64,000 bases of DNA, from NCBI GenBank assembly GCA_025094145.1, contig JALLLS010000014.1:248001-312000 (forward strand). The letters are read 5' to 3'. Each line of letters opens with the position of its first letter. Position 1 is the stretch's first letter. Position numbers and translations under genes: made by a program. Positions 22,968 through 33,207 of this stretch are shown here, in pieces. The stretch comes from Spinellus fusiger (taxonomy: Eukaryota; Mucoromycota; Mucoromycetes; Mucorales; Phycomycetaceae). The notes beneath the pieces were generated by a model. It saw nothing but the letters and a program-made list of their open reading frames with translations. It had not been told where the DNA came from and did no database searches.

Positions 22968-24310
22968 CAGCCACGCACCATTGAATTTAATACTTTTGAA
23001 AATAAATTTCAGGACGAAATATTTAGGACATGTTCAATATTAGATAAAACACCACATTTGATATAGAAGCTTCAAACTTCCACAAAATAAAGCTCAGCAT
23101 ATTTAATTATAGAAAATAAAATAATAATAATATAATTAATGTTTTGTATGGCCTCTTTTGGTATCAATGACAGCCTGGCATCTATCTGTCATACTCAGAA
23201 CTAATCGTTATGCAAGTTCAACACCAACCCTCTCCCACTCCTCTGCAAGTAGAGCCTTCAAACTTTCAACATTGGTAATAGATACCCTTCTTTCCTCAAT
23301 TCGTCTTTCCAAGGCCCACCAGACATGTTCAATTGGGTTTAAGTCAGGACTTTGTGCGGGCCAGTACTCAAAGCCCCTAATTTGATGCGTCTCTTTCCAC
23401 CATCTGGCATAGGCCCCAGTATGACAACTAGCACCATCTTCTTGTAACAGAAACTCCCTATCCTCTTTCTGATGCAATTACATGAACCAAGGATGGAACT
23501 CACCAGCCGAAATCTTGATATATTCGTCTTGGTTTACAGTGCCATCAACAAAAACTAGTGGGCCAAATCCGCCCGCTCAAAAACAGCTCCAAAGCATGAC
23601 CCCTCCGCCACCAAACTTTGTTGTTGGAACAATATGATTATGATCATACCTTTCTCCAACTTTTCTGATGACACGGGCACCTCCATTGTTCCTTTTCACG
23701 GTGTACCTGGACTCATCAGACCAGACAACGCCTTTCCACTGGTCGTTCGTCCAATTGACATGTTCTTTAGCCCAACGAAGTCGTTTCTCTTTGTGTTTTT
23801 CAGTTAAGGCTGGCTTGTAAGCTGGAGAAAAAGATCCGAACCCTGGCTAATTACAGCAACTGATAATGGTGTTTCTACATACATCAACCTGAATCTTCAA
23901 CATTTCCAATTTCAACTGATTATATGAGGCAAACGGGTCCTCTCTAATGACCTTTTCTAGGTGTCTGAGGCCCCTCTCACTGGCTTTTTTTTATGTTTTC
24001 CATGACTCTTTAAACGCAATGGTGACCCACGTTCTTTGATGTTTCTGATAATATTTTGAACTGTGGGCTTTTTCATCTCAATTACGTTTGCGATGATAGT
24101 CAATTTTAATCCAGCCTTCAACAGGTAATAAATGCCCCATAGCTTTTTATCTTTTGCTTTATCATATTCTCCACAAGTGTGTGTTTCTGAAAATGTATCT
24201 GACATGTTGTGTTGGTTTAATAATATTTGGAAAGAAGAGTTTTATGCAAAAAAAAAAAAGTTTTTTTTATTAAAATTTAGGCAAGTATTAAATTCAATTG
24301 TATGTGACTG
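22968..24310 (-). mobile_element. Tc1/mariner-like element (1343 bp), defective
   Basis: TIRs begin CAGCCACGCACCATTGAATT on the left and end with AATTGTATGTGACTG on the right; both are flanked by TA. About 30 bp of the ends match with a few mismatches. The minus strand carries a broken Tc1 transposase. Total length is typical for Tc1-type elements. Confidence 0.85.
23208..24205 (-). pseudogene. Tc1-like transposase, frameshifted
   Basis: The N-terminal helix-turn-helix part (24205-23957: LLKAGLKLTIIANVIEMKKPTVQ) and the C-terminal catalytic part (23477-23208: QEDGASCHTGAYARWW, then WPAQSPDLNPIEHVWW) are in different frames, with additional shifts in the middle around 23480-23950. The catalytic Asp (EDG) and Glu (NPIE) are still present. 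It lies inside the TIR-bounded element at 22968-24310. Confidence 0.85.
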
Positions 24311-24479
24311 TACTTTGAAAAATCGCTCTGAGCTTTAATAAAAAGAAGATAAAGCACATTTATTCCTATTTTGTTTCCGACGGTCTAAATAGACAATAAA
24401 TAGAGTATCCATGTTCATAAGTCTAATAAAGGCAAATACTTATCACAGCTCTATTATCACGTGTCTCTTAGTCAGTATA
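24311..24479. other. short AT-rich spacer
   Basis: Short stretch between two TA-flanked elements; nothing recognised. Confidence 0.4.
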
Positions 24480-25701
24480 CACACCAGGAGATTTTTGGGA
24501 TATATAAAGAAATATCTTAAATAAAATTGCAATATTCATATGATTGGCTAATGTGTTTTAAAATGCTTTTTCGCTGTCTAAATGAGCTATTTCAAACTCT
24601 ACTTGCCTGTTTTAGCAATGGCTACTGACTTTGTAATTAAAAAGTATAGAATTGGCTGTAAAGACAAGAAATAGAACAAGAATCACCCCAATATTACAAC
24701 TCAGTCACTGAATTTATTGTTTAACATGTGTTAACTATAAGCCCACAGTATTTGCAGCATAACACTGCTTAAGAAAATATTTATTATAGGACTCACACAG
24801 AATTAACTCTAGTGGTCATTGTCCATAGAAGAGAAGAAAAACTACTTGTGTTGAGAACTTTATAGTCATTTATTGACTCAATATCCATAATCACCTCAAT
24901 TATCTCATTGTAACTGGTATTAACAGTGATGCTTAATGATTACAAAGTATTGTTTCTAATACTGGGCTTTAGGCCCAAGGCAAATAGAGTGTGAATTGTT
25001 TGACTTGATTGTAGGAATGAAGAGGTTAAAGTGTAATACATCAGAATAGAGAAAGAAAAACTATTATCTGTTTTGATAATCCCCTCCTTTTGTTATTTCC
25101 AACACTGTCTATACAACTTAATATTTAAGCACTTGTTGAGATGAGCATAACTAAGCAAGGTAGCGTGCTATTATTAACAAAGAAAAACAATAGAAAGAAG
25201 TGTTAGACACTACCAAAGGCTATTCTTGAGATAAGAAGGTAAGCAGTGTCTTCATCTGGGCTTGATCTCATTGTATTCCACAAGACACTCAATGTATTGT
25301 TATTAGGCAAGTAAAGACTCCTTTCAAGTCAGTCTCAGGTGGTCTTCTGTACTATCTAGGGTCTCTAGAGTATACTCCTGAGCATAGTTATCTACCTCCC
25401 AAGGATAAAGCACAAAGCTTTTAGGGTATAGATTCTATTGCTATGAGGGAATGCACTTGGGCAGTAGCTATAGTCATAATATGGTATTATCTGTACTATT
25501 ACAATAAACAATTTTATTCATAAACAATATATTCTATTGATAGTACAATTTGATATTGAGGTATCCACAAAAAGAAATAATAATTTAGATACTTGCAAAC
25601 CTTTTGATTTTAATCATTTTTTTATAAAAGGGAACTTTTTTATTGTGACGTAAAAGGAAGGATATATCACCGCTTAAAGGCCAGAAAAATCTCCCGGTGT
25701 G
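24480..25701 (-). mobile_element. 1222-bp TIR element, copy 2 (inverted relative to copy 1)
   Basis: Reverse complement of the element at 14255-15476: same length, and near-identical wherever compared (for example both ends and the middle around 24880-25000 versus 14960-15080). TIRs CACACCAGGAGATTTTTGGG and CTCCCGGTGTG are flanked by TA (24478-24479, 25702-25703). It is inserted at the left edge of another family member, which continues at 25704. Confidence 0.85.
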
Positions 25702-26996
25702 TAGAGATATCAATCATCTTAGTCAATAGAAACATAGACTACCTAAACGGGACCACACAATAGAAGAAGGGTTAATAGCAAGGTGTATATTTAAGGGATG
25801 ATACTCTATCAAGAGGGGGATTTCCATAGCTTTTATTAGTGGATGGTATCAATTAGAAAAGTATGAAAGAAGTGTGAAAGACCGATCAATAAATATCAGA
25901 CTTTGTTTACTCTTTGAACTGTCTGGATTTCCTTTGGTTAAACCCAAAGACGACAAGTAAAATAAATTGTTTATGAATAAAATTGTTTATTATAATAACA
26001 TAGCTAATACTATATTATTAATATAGCTATTGCCTTAGTACATTCACTCATAGCAATAGAATATACACCCTAAAAGTCTTGTGCTTTATCCTTGGGAGAT
26101 AGATAACTATGCTCAGGAGTATACCCTAGAGACCCTAGACAGTATAGAAGACTACTTGGAACTGACTTGAAAGGAGTCTTTACTTGTCTAGTAAAAGTGC
26201 AATGAATGTCTTGTGGAATACAATGAGATCAAGCCCAGATGAAGACACTGCTTACCTTTTTGCCTCCAGAATAGAATTTGGCAGTATCTATCACTTATTT
26301 TTATTTTTATTTTTATTGTTTTGTTTGATTAGTATTAGTATGTTACCTTGCTCTGTTATGCTCATCTTGACAAGTAATCAACTATTAAGTTGTATGTGCA
26401 GTATAGGAAATAGAAAGAAAGAAAAAGAGAGAGAACTAACAAAACAAATAATGATTCCTCTTTCTATATTCTGGTAATGTATACACTAGCCTCCACTCAT
26501 AAAATTCACAAGTCAAATCTACAACTCAAACAGTTCACACTCTATTTGCTTTGGACCTAAAGGACAGTATTAGAAATAATATATTGTTCTCATTAAGTAC
26601 TACCGTTAATACCAGTTACAATGAGATAATTGAGGTGATTATGGATATTGAGTCAATAAATGACTATAAAGTTCTCAACACAAGTGAGTTTGGTTATATT
26701 TTATGAATAATGACCACTAGAGTTAATTCCGTGTGAGTCCTACAATAAATCTTTCTCAAGCAGTGTCATACTGCAAAAAGTATGGGCTTATGGATAGCAC
26801 ATGTTAAACATTAAATGCAGTGATTAAGTTGCAATGTCAGGTTTGCTTCTTCCTTTTATCCAACTTTATAGTGTTTAATTACACAGTCCATAGTCAATGC
26901 TAAGACAGACAGGCAGTGAAAAGGTTCTTTTCAAACACATTAGCCAACCAAAGAAATAATATGATTTCATTGTTCATGTATTTCCTTATATATCCC
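25702..26996 (+). mobile_element. TIR-element relative, both ends missing
   Basis: 25704-26625 is nearly identical to 19245-20166 (offset close to 6459; single differences such as GGGCAG/GGACAG at 20105/26565). From ~26625 it resembles the 3' half of the 1222-bp element (for example GAGATAATTGAGGTGATTAT). It stops at ATATATCCCAAAAAT without the final TIR bases. The left end is cut by the copy at 24480-25701. Confidence 0.7.
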
Positions 26997-27889
26997 AAAA
27001 ATATTATGTTGCTATGAGACAAGAGACACACAGGACCTCTTAAGGCTGGTTACTCATACGGAGATTGACAGAAAAGAGAAGGGTATGGAGTGACAGAAGG
27101 CAAACTGGTGGTTGTAATAATAATGGCACCCTATGAGAATACAGAAAGAAAACAAGTCGAGAACAAGAAACAGTTAGCTGTCCAAGTCCTTAAAGCCTAT
27201 TTTGTTTATACTCTAGGAAGCTATTTAGATTAAAGTCTATTTTATTAAAGATGTAGACAACTAAAGATTTATACTATTTTACTATTTCTTTCTTTTACTA
27301 TGAATTTGAATATTCTGCTGTTCTCAAGCAATAGATATGGTCTTCATAGAACATTCAAGAAGACTGGGAAGGATAACTGTCCTGCCCTATAGTATGTATA
27401 ATCTTGGTCCTGTATTTCAAGGCTATAAAATTCCAGAAAGTGATTTTGTTTTAAATAAGGTTTATCTCTTCCCTGAAATATATAGGACAAGGAGATGGAT
27501 TTCATTTCTGAATTTACTGAGATGTTATTATCGTATAGCTTTGATCATCATAGCTTAGAATATAAATATATAAAAGTAGCCTCAAGATCTATACCATGTA
27601 ACTTTGTAAAATATATCTTTTATTCTGCAATAAAAGGCACTGTGGTTATCAACAAGACCACTAGAGAGATAAATGTATAGATATTGGGTCTCTAGCAGTG
27701 AAGACAAAATAGAGTATTAGTACAAAGGCTAGTCTAGGGAAGTCAAAGAGGGTACATGAACAGGAACACAATACACGATTTGATCACAACGGGTAACTAG
27801 GCAACTGTTTTTTAAGGAGTTCTTTTCTTTCTAGAATGTTGTTGTAGTCTGCATTACTTTGGTGGTTCTGATTAAGTAAATGACTTGTG
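26997..27889. other. AT-rich region upstream of Fanzor remnant
   Basis: Two short frames (27337-27558, 27495-27680) may be decayed coding sequence of the same element as the downstream Fanzor remnant, but no motif can be assigned. Confidence 0.35.
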
Positions 27890-28684
27890 CAATTTCGATT
27901 TGTTCTCTTCTGCTCGAATATAAATAACTGCCAACCACTGTCTGTTGTTCTTCATAACTTCTACCCTCTTTAACTTGTTTGCCTTTGTCTGGCATATAAA
28001 CCAACAGTTGTGATCTGGTGAGTGTTTGTGCATGTTTATTATGTCTGACATATTAGTCAGTTTCTATTGTATATTCTTTTACTATAATAAACCCAGTGAA
28101 TCCATTACAAAGGCAAAGGCAAGAAAAAGGTGCCAGTGCAAGGGTAATACGACACACACACAGAGTACATTAATACATCTCGAACTAATTATTCTTACTA
28201 CTGTTTTATTAGTGAAGAAAGGGTATTGGCACCTAAAAGGATTAGAGTATGACCCTGCCAAACTGCCTGTAATTGCTTATGGTACAAGAATGAAAGGAAA
28301 AGATACTGCCAAATTTAAAGGCCATTGTGTTGGTTTGATGAGAATTTTATATCAATCATTGAAAAAAAAGAGACAAAAAGATGGAGATCTTATGGTTGAT
28401 GTTGATAAGTTTCAAATATCAAGAGTAAACATGATTGACCTCTCACCCAATATGAAAAGCTTTTCTAACAGTTCCTCTGTTTTATTTTTGTTCTCAAGAT
28501 CTGCCACACTTATAACACAAATAACCTCACCGAAGTATTAGTGAATTTCAACAATATCCACGCTTGCCAAGGTTGTGGAATTGTTTGGAACAGAGATGTG
28601 AATACATCAAAGAATATCTATACAATTGCAGAAGAGTGTTCAAAAGGTCGCCACCGACCAGCTCCATTCTGTAGAAAAGAATAG
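27890..28684 (+). pseudogene. Fanzor (eukaryotic TnpB-like RNA-guided nuclease) C-terminal remnant
   Basis: Likely exon pieces ending near 28145, then 28212-28424 and 28499-28684. The last junction (intron 28425-28498, GTAAAC...CTAAC...TCAAG) restores one frame: LPVIAYGTRMKGKDTAKFKG, later VDKFQISR, then ICHTYNTNNL, HACQGCGIVWNRDVNTSKNI and RHRPAPFC. The block C-x2-C-x4-WNRDVNxxxN is the zinc-finger/RuvC-III signature of TnpB and Fanzor proteins, and its Asp is present. The first zinc-finger pair reads CHTY instead of the usual C-x2-C, so one zinc ligand is lost. The N-terminal half and the earlier RuvC acids are not recognisable. Fanzors are RNA-guided DNA endonucleases carried by diverse eukaryotic transposons. 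Start coordinate is approximate. Confidence 0.7.
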
Positions 28685-28875
28685 ATATTCTTTGATGCAT
28701 TTATATTATATATCGCCACATCGAAAGTGGTTTCCTTTGGGATTCAGATATTTACAGTTAAATCTACATAGTCTTTATTTGTTTAAAATCTAACATGAAT
28801 ACATCTTAATTTATTTTTGCTCCTTTTCAAATCGATGTGTCATTTCTTAAACAATTGTGTAATGTTGGGCAAATG

Positions 28876-29247
28876 TCCTAATGGACCTCTGACTAACAGT
28901 CAAGTCTATGGAGCAATTCTACAGGCAATTTGGCATGGTTATTGGGCCAGCCACTTTCACAATTCTCTTTTCCTTTCTTCCACCGTCACTGAACGTTCTC
29001 AATCCCTACTCACCAACTTTATCCGCGAAAAAGAAGACATGTCTTAGTCTAGTGTACATTTACCTTTATGTCCTTTTCTCTTATTTTTCTTTTCTCTTTT
29101 AGCTAGTTCTGTTTTCTTTTTCTGTTTTTCTCCAATTTTTCTGTAAGTGACTTGTGTCCACTATGTTTTCCCAGTCAGACCTCTCAGTGCGACGTGTGAC
29201 TGCATAAAAAGATGCTTAATAAAAAAAAGTGTATTATACAAAAAAAA
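28876..29247 (+). mobile_element. second 5'-truncated LINE insert
   Basis: Flanked by a 12-bp duplication GTTGGGCAAATG (28864-28875 and 29248-29259) with an A-rich 3' end. The insert encodes the extreme C-terminus of a LINE protein (GAILQAIWHGYWASHFHN ... EKEDMS), comparable to the segment LLAIWRAHW in the LINE fragment at 20274-20767. It lies immediately downstream of the Fanzor remnant. Confidence 0.65.
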
Positions 29248-29259
29248 GTTGGGCAAATG

Positions 29260-29778
29260 GGATCTTGTAGAAGCGCGTAGGTCTCTGATATGAAGGCTAC
29301 TAACACACGATGAACACCACAGTGACCGGATTTGGGAGTAGGATAGGTAGCTCAGTAGGACAGAGACTTAATAAAGTCAGTAATTGACGATCACCAGCAA
29401 TTCGCAGCGACAATGACAGGGAAATGTATATCGACCAGATATACACGGAAAAAACACAAAGAAACCAAGGAACAGAAACGGGCAGAACAGAACGAGAGAA
29501 GAACCAAAACCAGACTTGTACGATAACTTAGATAGCCGAGCTATTAAGAGCAGTACACAGCAAACAGATAGGAAGAACTTCGATGATTTATTGAAGGATG
29601 AAAAAGAAGGGTTTTTATACTAATTATTGAGTGCTATGGTAACTGCTTTACCCTTTATTCCCATGAGAGTTTTAGTTTTTTTATGAGAACAGTTTCTCAA
29701 GAGAGTCAGGAGAACCTGGCTTCTCTTACAATTGTATTTCGACTATTTTCTTTTATATCCTAAAGATCTCCTGGTGTG
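29260..29778 (+). mobile_element. distal part of a TIR element ending in CTCCTGGTGTG
   Basis: The segment ends at 29778 with ATATCCTAAAGATCTCCTGGTGTG followed by TA, the right terminus of the CACACCAGGAGA family. The matching left terminus is missing, so this is the only surviving end of the element that may have held the Fanzor gene. A box-A-like string (TAGCTCAGTAGG at ~29347) also occurs here. Confidence 0.45.
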
Positions 29779-29780
29779 TA

Positions 29781-30239
29781 AATGCATTAGGATCACGTCA
29801 AGGACCAGGCCAATAATCTCCAAGGTTGGCTATCTCAACCCCAATACTTTTAAATTCCGTAGTCTATTTTATCACTAGGCTTCATTTACTCAATGAATCT
29901 TACTGAAGGGGTTTTTTTTGGTGATAGATAGTTTACACTTCATGGATAAAATAAGAGAATATATCAGCCATAGAATGGGCTTATCATTTGTTTTTTAGTG
30001 GTGTGGTCGAGAGTAAAGAACTGCTTGAACTTTCTTTTATTCACAATTCGTTATTTCTTGTCTATCTTTTTCATAGAACCCTTATTCTGTTAACCTATTA
30101 GAATTGTCGATTCAAATCAGTACCACATTAGATTAGGCCACCTTTTTTTTACTCACTGAGAGTGCAGGGTTTTTACCTATGGATTGTATGTGTTAATAAT
30201 TCTTGAACAAATGGTGTGCTGTTTAAATTTAATAGAATA
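29781..30239. other. AT-rich spacer
   Basis: No gene or repeat recognised. Confidence 0.4.
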
Positions 30240-30520
30240 CATTTCAAAGTATTTTATTTTTTATTTTTGGGTGCGATTTGCTAATTGCATATTGGGCATA
30301 TTAGCCACTCTATAAGATCTTTATGAAAAATAAAATTAAGATAAACATATAAAGACTCTAAGTACTTAACTGTATAGAATAGGAAACAGAAAGATATATG
30401 AATACACATTCTCAAATGAAGAGAAATGAGAGATGTTGGTGAATGACAATGCAGAAATAGACATCCACCTAGAAAGGTATAAGGTGTTATCATATTCTAT
30501 TTTTTTGATCTACCGACCAA
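30240..30520 (+). repeat. diverged relative of the palindrome-arm inner end
   Basis: Shares a long, gapped match with 42955-43190: TTTTTGGGTGYGRTTTGCTA, ATTGGGCATWTTAGCCAC, AAACATATAAA and an AAATGAGRGG-like end appear in the same order. It is more decayed than the palindrome arms. Confidence 0.6.
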
Positions 30521-30802
30521 GAAGGTTTTATTTTTCATTTTTTAAGTAAAATGCAATAATAATACTAATAATAATAAAAGAAAGGGGTCGTATCATATGT
30601 CCAAGGCTAAAGAAACCCTCAGTTTATGATATACTACTATCCTTTTCCTTGTTTTGCTGTCCATAGAGTGGCCTGCTTACAACTGCATGGAAGAGAAGAC
30701 TAAGAGCATTAAAAAGCAGTCCCAAAAACAAGAAAGAGCAAATAGACTGTCTCCAATGCCAGGCTTCCTCTTTAATTTTTTCTTCTCCCCTTCTTCCCTG
30801 TC

Positions 30803-31640
30803 ATGCACATTCTACAGCCTAATCAAGTCGTTCTTCCTGGGGATATTATTCCAGTGTCAACACACACCTCGACCTCAGACGACACATTGGTTCTTGGGCC
30901 TGGATTAAGACAGGAGGGAGACACTATTGTTGCTATCAAGGCAGGTCTATTGCGCCATTTGGAGGCAGGTAATCGGTGGTGGATCGAAAGCAATCAAAAG
31001 AGAGTGAGTCCCTTCTATCAACATGGAGCATAGAAAAGACAGTGTTGGCTGATATACAGCATAGTATATTGCAGCAGCAGGAGAATCTGTCCTTGGTACA
31101 GTCACAGCCCGCTTAGCTGAGTTCTACAGAGTGGACATTGGCACTGCCCATGCTGCTGTTCTGCCTGTGTTGGCATTTGAAGGGGCTACCAAACGCAACA
31201 AACCTAATGTGAATGTGCGATCACTGGTCTATTGTCGTGTCGCCATGGCCAACCCAGACATGGAGGCTGAACTTGAGTGTATCAATCCAACCACAGCAAA
31301 AGCAGATGGATTTGGAGAAGTCAGAGGAGGCTATGTATTTACCTGTTCTCTAGGCCTGTGTCGAAGGTAATAAGAATTAAAAGAAAAAAAGAAAAAAGAA
31401 AAAAGAAAAAAAAGAGAATAACTTATGGATTCTACTAGACTGTTAAATCCCAAAACACCCATTCTCGCTCTTTTGGGTGAAGAAATACCCTTTGAACTGG
31501 CTGTGGGCATGAATGGCCGTGTATGGGTCAATGCAAACACAGTCAAAGAAACAATTCTTGTCTCTAATGCGATACAGAACTCTGAATATTTGAGTGAGGA
31601 TGAACTTCACTCTATGGTGCAACAATTGATGCAAGGATAA
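30803..31640 (+). CDS. RRP40: RRP40 (EXOSC3): RNA exosome cap subunit
   Basis: Exons 30803-31003, 31065-31366 and 31439-31640 give 234 residues, close to yeast Rrp40 (240). Rrp40 is one of three S1/KH cap proteins that thread RNA into the exosome for 3'-5' processing and decay in nucleus and cytoplasm. Visible landmarks: PGDIIPV then LGPGLRQ and KAGLLRH in the N-terminal domain; NQKR/YIAAAGESVLGTVTARL starting the S1 domain; LAFEGATKRNKPNV; the YCRVAMANPDMEAELECI block; and the KH-like end LLGEEIPFELAVGMNGRVWV, with GMNGRVW the conserved motif of the family. Introns are 61 and 72 bp; the second is filled with an A/G tract. It is convergent with the SNF5-like gene. Confidence 0.93.
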
Positions 31641-31954
31641 ACAGTAGAACTCAACAGAGAATAAACAGAGCCAAAGATACACAGCAAAATAAAGACATGG
31701 CCAACCATTGTAAATACTACTACAAATACCACTTTATGTTTCTTTTCCCTTGTATGGATTTTAGACACATCCTGTGCCTATAGAAGGTGGAGAGTAAAGA
31801 GACAGAAGCAAAGAGATATTTTTCTTTTTCTTTTCTTGTCAGAGATATCTATCTGCTCTCATGTTTGCCTTTCTTTTTTATATTATCTTTCTTTTTTTAA
31901 ATTAACCATCTAGAGAGTGTTTGGATCAACATGCCTTGTTATGAAGCCCCTTTG
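31641..31954. other. convergent 3' intergenic region
   Basis: Between RRP40 and the SNF5-like gene. T-rich stretches (31820-31900) and an AATAAA at 31688 suitable for 3'-end formation; no gene seen. Confidence 0.5.
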
Positions 31955-32971
31955 TCATGAAGACTTACTCAGATGAGGCCGTGGGGTGTCTGTGGGGGCC
32001 TTATTAATAGAATGAAGGGCAATGACACTCTGCATGCTCTGACCAGGATGAGGTGGCTGGTTGCCTGCTGCTTCTGCTGCAGTGTTCATACGGGCACGAA
32101 GAGCACTACGTCTCTGTGAATGCATCGTCATGTCGTAACCAGGAGCACGGGCAGTCGTGTGGATACTTGTCATGAACTGATCATCTGTCATCTCTTGAAA
32201 CCATTCAGATTCCAGGTAAATGTATCTCTTAGCTTATAGCCATCCATATCCAAATCAATGCGAATAGGTACAAGCGTATCTTCCTTGTCGGCTTGTTCTA
32301 TAACCTCTTCTAAAGTATTATAGGGAGAGGTCTGTTTGAATAGGCGCTGCATATAACATACACTTACAATCTAAATTCACGCGCATGTCGCATTCGTTTA
32401 CGTTGTTGTGGATAGACGATTCTTGTCTGGAGGCCTGTTGTACTATTGCCATAGCCACTGTATCCTGGTCCAAAGCTAATCAATGGGCCATGTTGGGATC
32501 TCGCTCTTCTTTCTCCGCCTGTTAGTTCAAGATCTCTCTTCTTTTCTTGGGCCAAGTGGATATGTCGTTTGTGCTGAATGTTGAGGGTCTCTTGGTAGGC
32601 CTTGTCTCTGTCCTGATACATAGTCAGGTTCTGTCGTTGGCCAGGTGTATTGACTTGGGTAGTTTCTACATGCGGTACAGCAGCAGGCACAGATCGTGCT
32701 GCTCCTGGTGGTGTGGAGAAGGTTTGTCCTAGGCGTGGTGCAGGGTTGGGTGAGGGCTGGTCTGTGAGTCGAAATGAAGGGACACGGGTGGAGGCTGCAC
32801 GGCTAGGGTCTGTCCAACTGGCAGAATCAGGTGGGTTGGGTGTCATGCCTGGCGTCATGCCTGGTGCTGGAAGGACGTAGGCTGAAGACGACCCGAGGAC
32901 TGCATTGCATACATGGCCATACGTTGTTGTTGGAGCTGCTGAAGCTGGAGTGGCGTCATGTTCTTCTGCAT
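31955..32971 (-). pseudogene. SNF5/INI1 (SMARCB1/SFH1)-like gene, frame-disrupted or unresolved
   Basis: Exon 1 (32971-32923: MQKNMTPLQLQQLQQQ), a 41-bp intron, then exon 2 (32881 to ~32366) with a Pro/Ser/Thr-rich region, LNIQHKRHIHLAQEKKRD, and IVYPQQRKRMRHAREFR, the block that precedes the SNF5 domain. Downstream, TLVPIRIDLDMDGYKLRDTF and TWNLN (32290-32210) are unmistakably repeat 1 of the SNF5 domain of SWI/SNF- or RSC-type remodellers. However, no GT..AG pairing joins exon 2 to this frame without losing REFR. The next segment (EWFQEMTDDQFM, to 31955) is in another frame, overlapping NLN. The second SNF5 repeat is not found. Either two small frameshifts/sequence errors or a decayed gene. 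The alternative intron 32376-32307 (donor GTGAAT) keeps frame but deletes REFRL. Confidence 0.6.
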
Positions 32972-33207
32972 TGTAGCTGAAAAAAGAAAGAGCAGCAGCA
33001 GCAGGGAGAAAGAAGGACTTGTCACTTAAGAGAGGAGTGACTGGTTTTAGAGACCAATAGGATCCAACATGGAAGAAAGAGGCATTCTTACTTCTCTACT
33101 TTTCTTTTCTTTTTTTTTACTACGTTCATTTCTTATAAGGCTATACTACTTTATAGACACACCTTGCCAGTGACAACAACAACAACAACAATGAAAAGAG
33201 AGAGAAT

